Shown piece by piece: positions 6,379 to 6,406 of a stretch of 6,406 bases of DNA (within the stretch, counting starts at the first letter, position 1; the number at the start of each line of letters is the position of its first letter). The position numbers and the translations under genes were made by a program. This stretch comes from JBHPCZ01 sp042573625 (GTDB lineage: Bacteria; Desulfobacterota; Desulfobacteria; Desulfobacterales; UBA11574). Location: contig JBHPCZ010000162.1 of assembly GCA_042573625.1 (NCBI GenBank), positions 1 through 6,406 of the forward strand. Direction: 5' to 3'. The notes beneath the pieces are model-generated. The model saw only the letters and a list, made by a program, of their open reading frames with translations. It did no database searches and had not been told where the DNA came from.

Positions 6379-6394
6379 AACTGGTCAGTTTATA
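6379..6394 (-). promoter_or_regulatory. Candidate polA -10 box and adjoining inverted repeat
   Basis: On the minus strand TATAAA (6389-6394) lies about 50 bases before the polA ATG. It overlaps the small inverted repeat aactg-ac-cagtt (6379-6390), which would cover the start site like an operator. The matching -35 would fall beyond the window end, so this cannot be confirmed. Confidence 0.25.
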
Positions 6395-6406
6395 GATAAA
6401 CCACAG

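Overview
The window looks like ordinary chromosome from a Gram-negative, probably a Desulfobacterota (former Deltaproteobacteria) relative. That placement is inference. It rests on the PolA and QueF protein styles, a small MucR/Ros-like protein, and short dispersed repeats of a kind I associate with Desulfobacterales genomes. No rRNA, tRNA, CRISPR array, phage gene or full transposase gene is visible.

Layout, left to right. Bases 1-207 are the right part of a short repeat, cut by the window edge. Next, on the minus strand, come a lipoprotein gene (216-1178) and queF (1159-1581). queF is upstream and the two overlap by 20 bp, so they probably form one translationally coupled unit. A 226-bp AT-rich divergent intergenic region separates queF from a 60-codon plus-strand gene (1808-1990) that resembles the dimerisation half of MucR/Ros regulators. 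A complete second copy of the left-edge repeat follows (2075-2316). It has 15-bp terminal inverted repeats and a 5-bp direct repeat at its borders, so it is a MITE-like non-autonomous element. Just beyond it is a plus-strand membrane protein gene with a VanZ-like core (about 2361-3254).

The gene-poor stretch 3255-3667 carries AT-rich iterated repeats (about 3357-3396 and 3475-3518) and a long imperfect palindrome (about 3525-3670) whose outer end forms the stop codon of polA. polA (3668-6340, minus) is a full-length DNA polymerase I with intact 5'-nuclease, 3'-5' exonuclease and polymerase active-site residues. The last 66 bases hold the start of its upstream region.

The genes do not form one obvious pathway. 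QueF makes preQ1 for tRNA queuosine, PolA serves repair and Okazaki-fragment processing, and the other three have no firm role. The most notable content is the set of small repeats. One family is present twice with clear transposition marks, and a second abuts and completes the polA reading frame. I do not see a new multi-gene system here.
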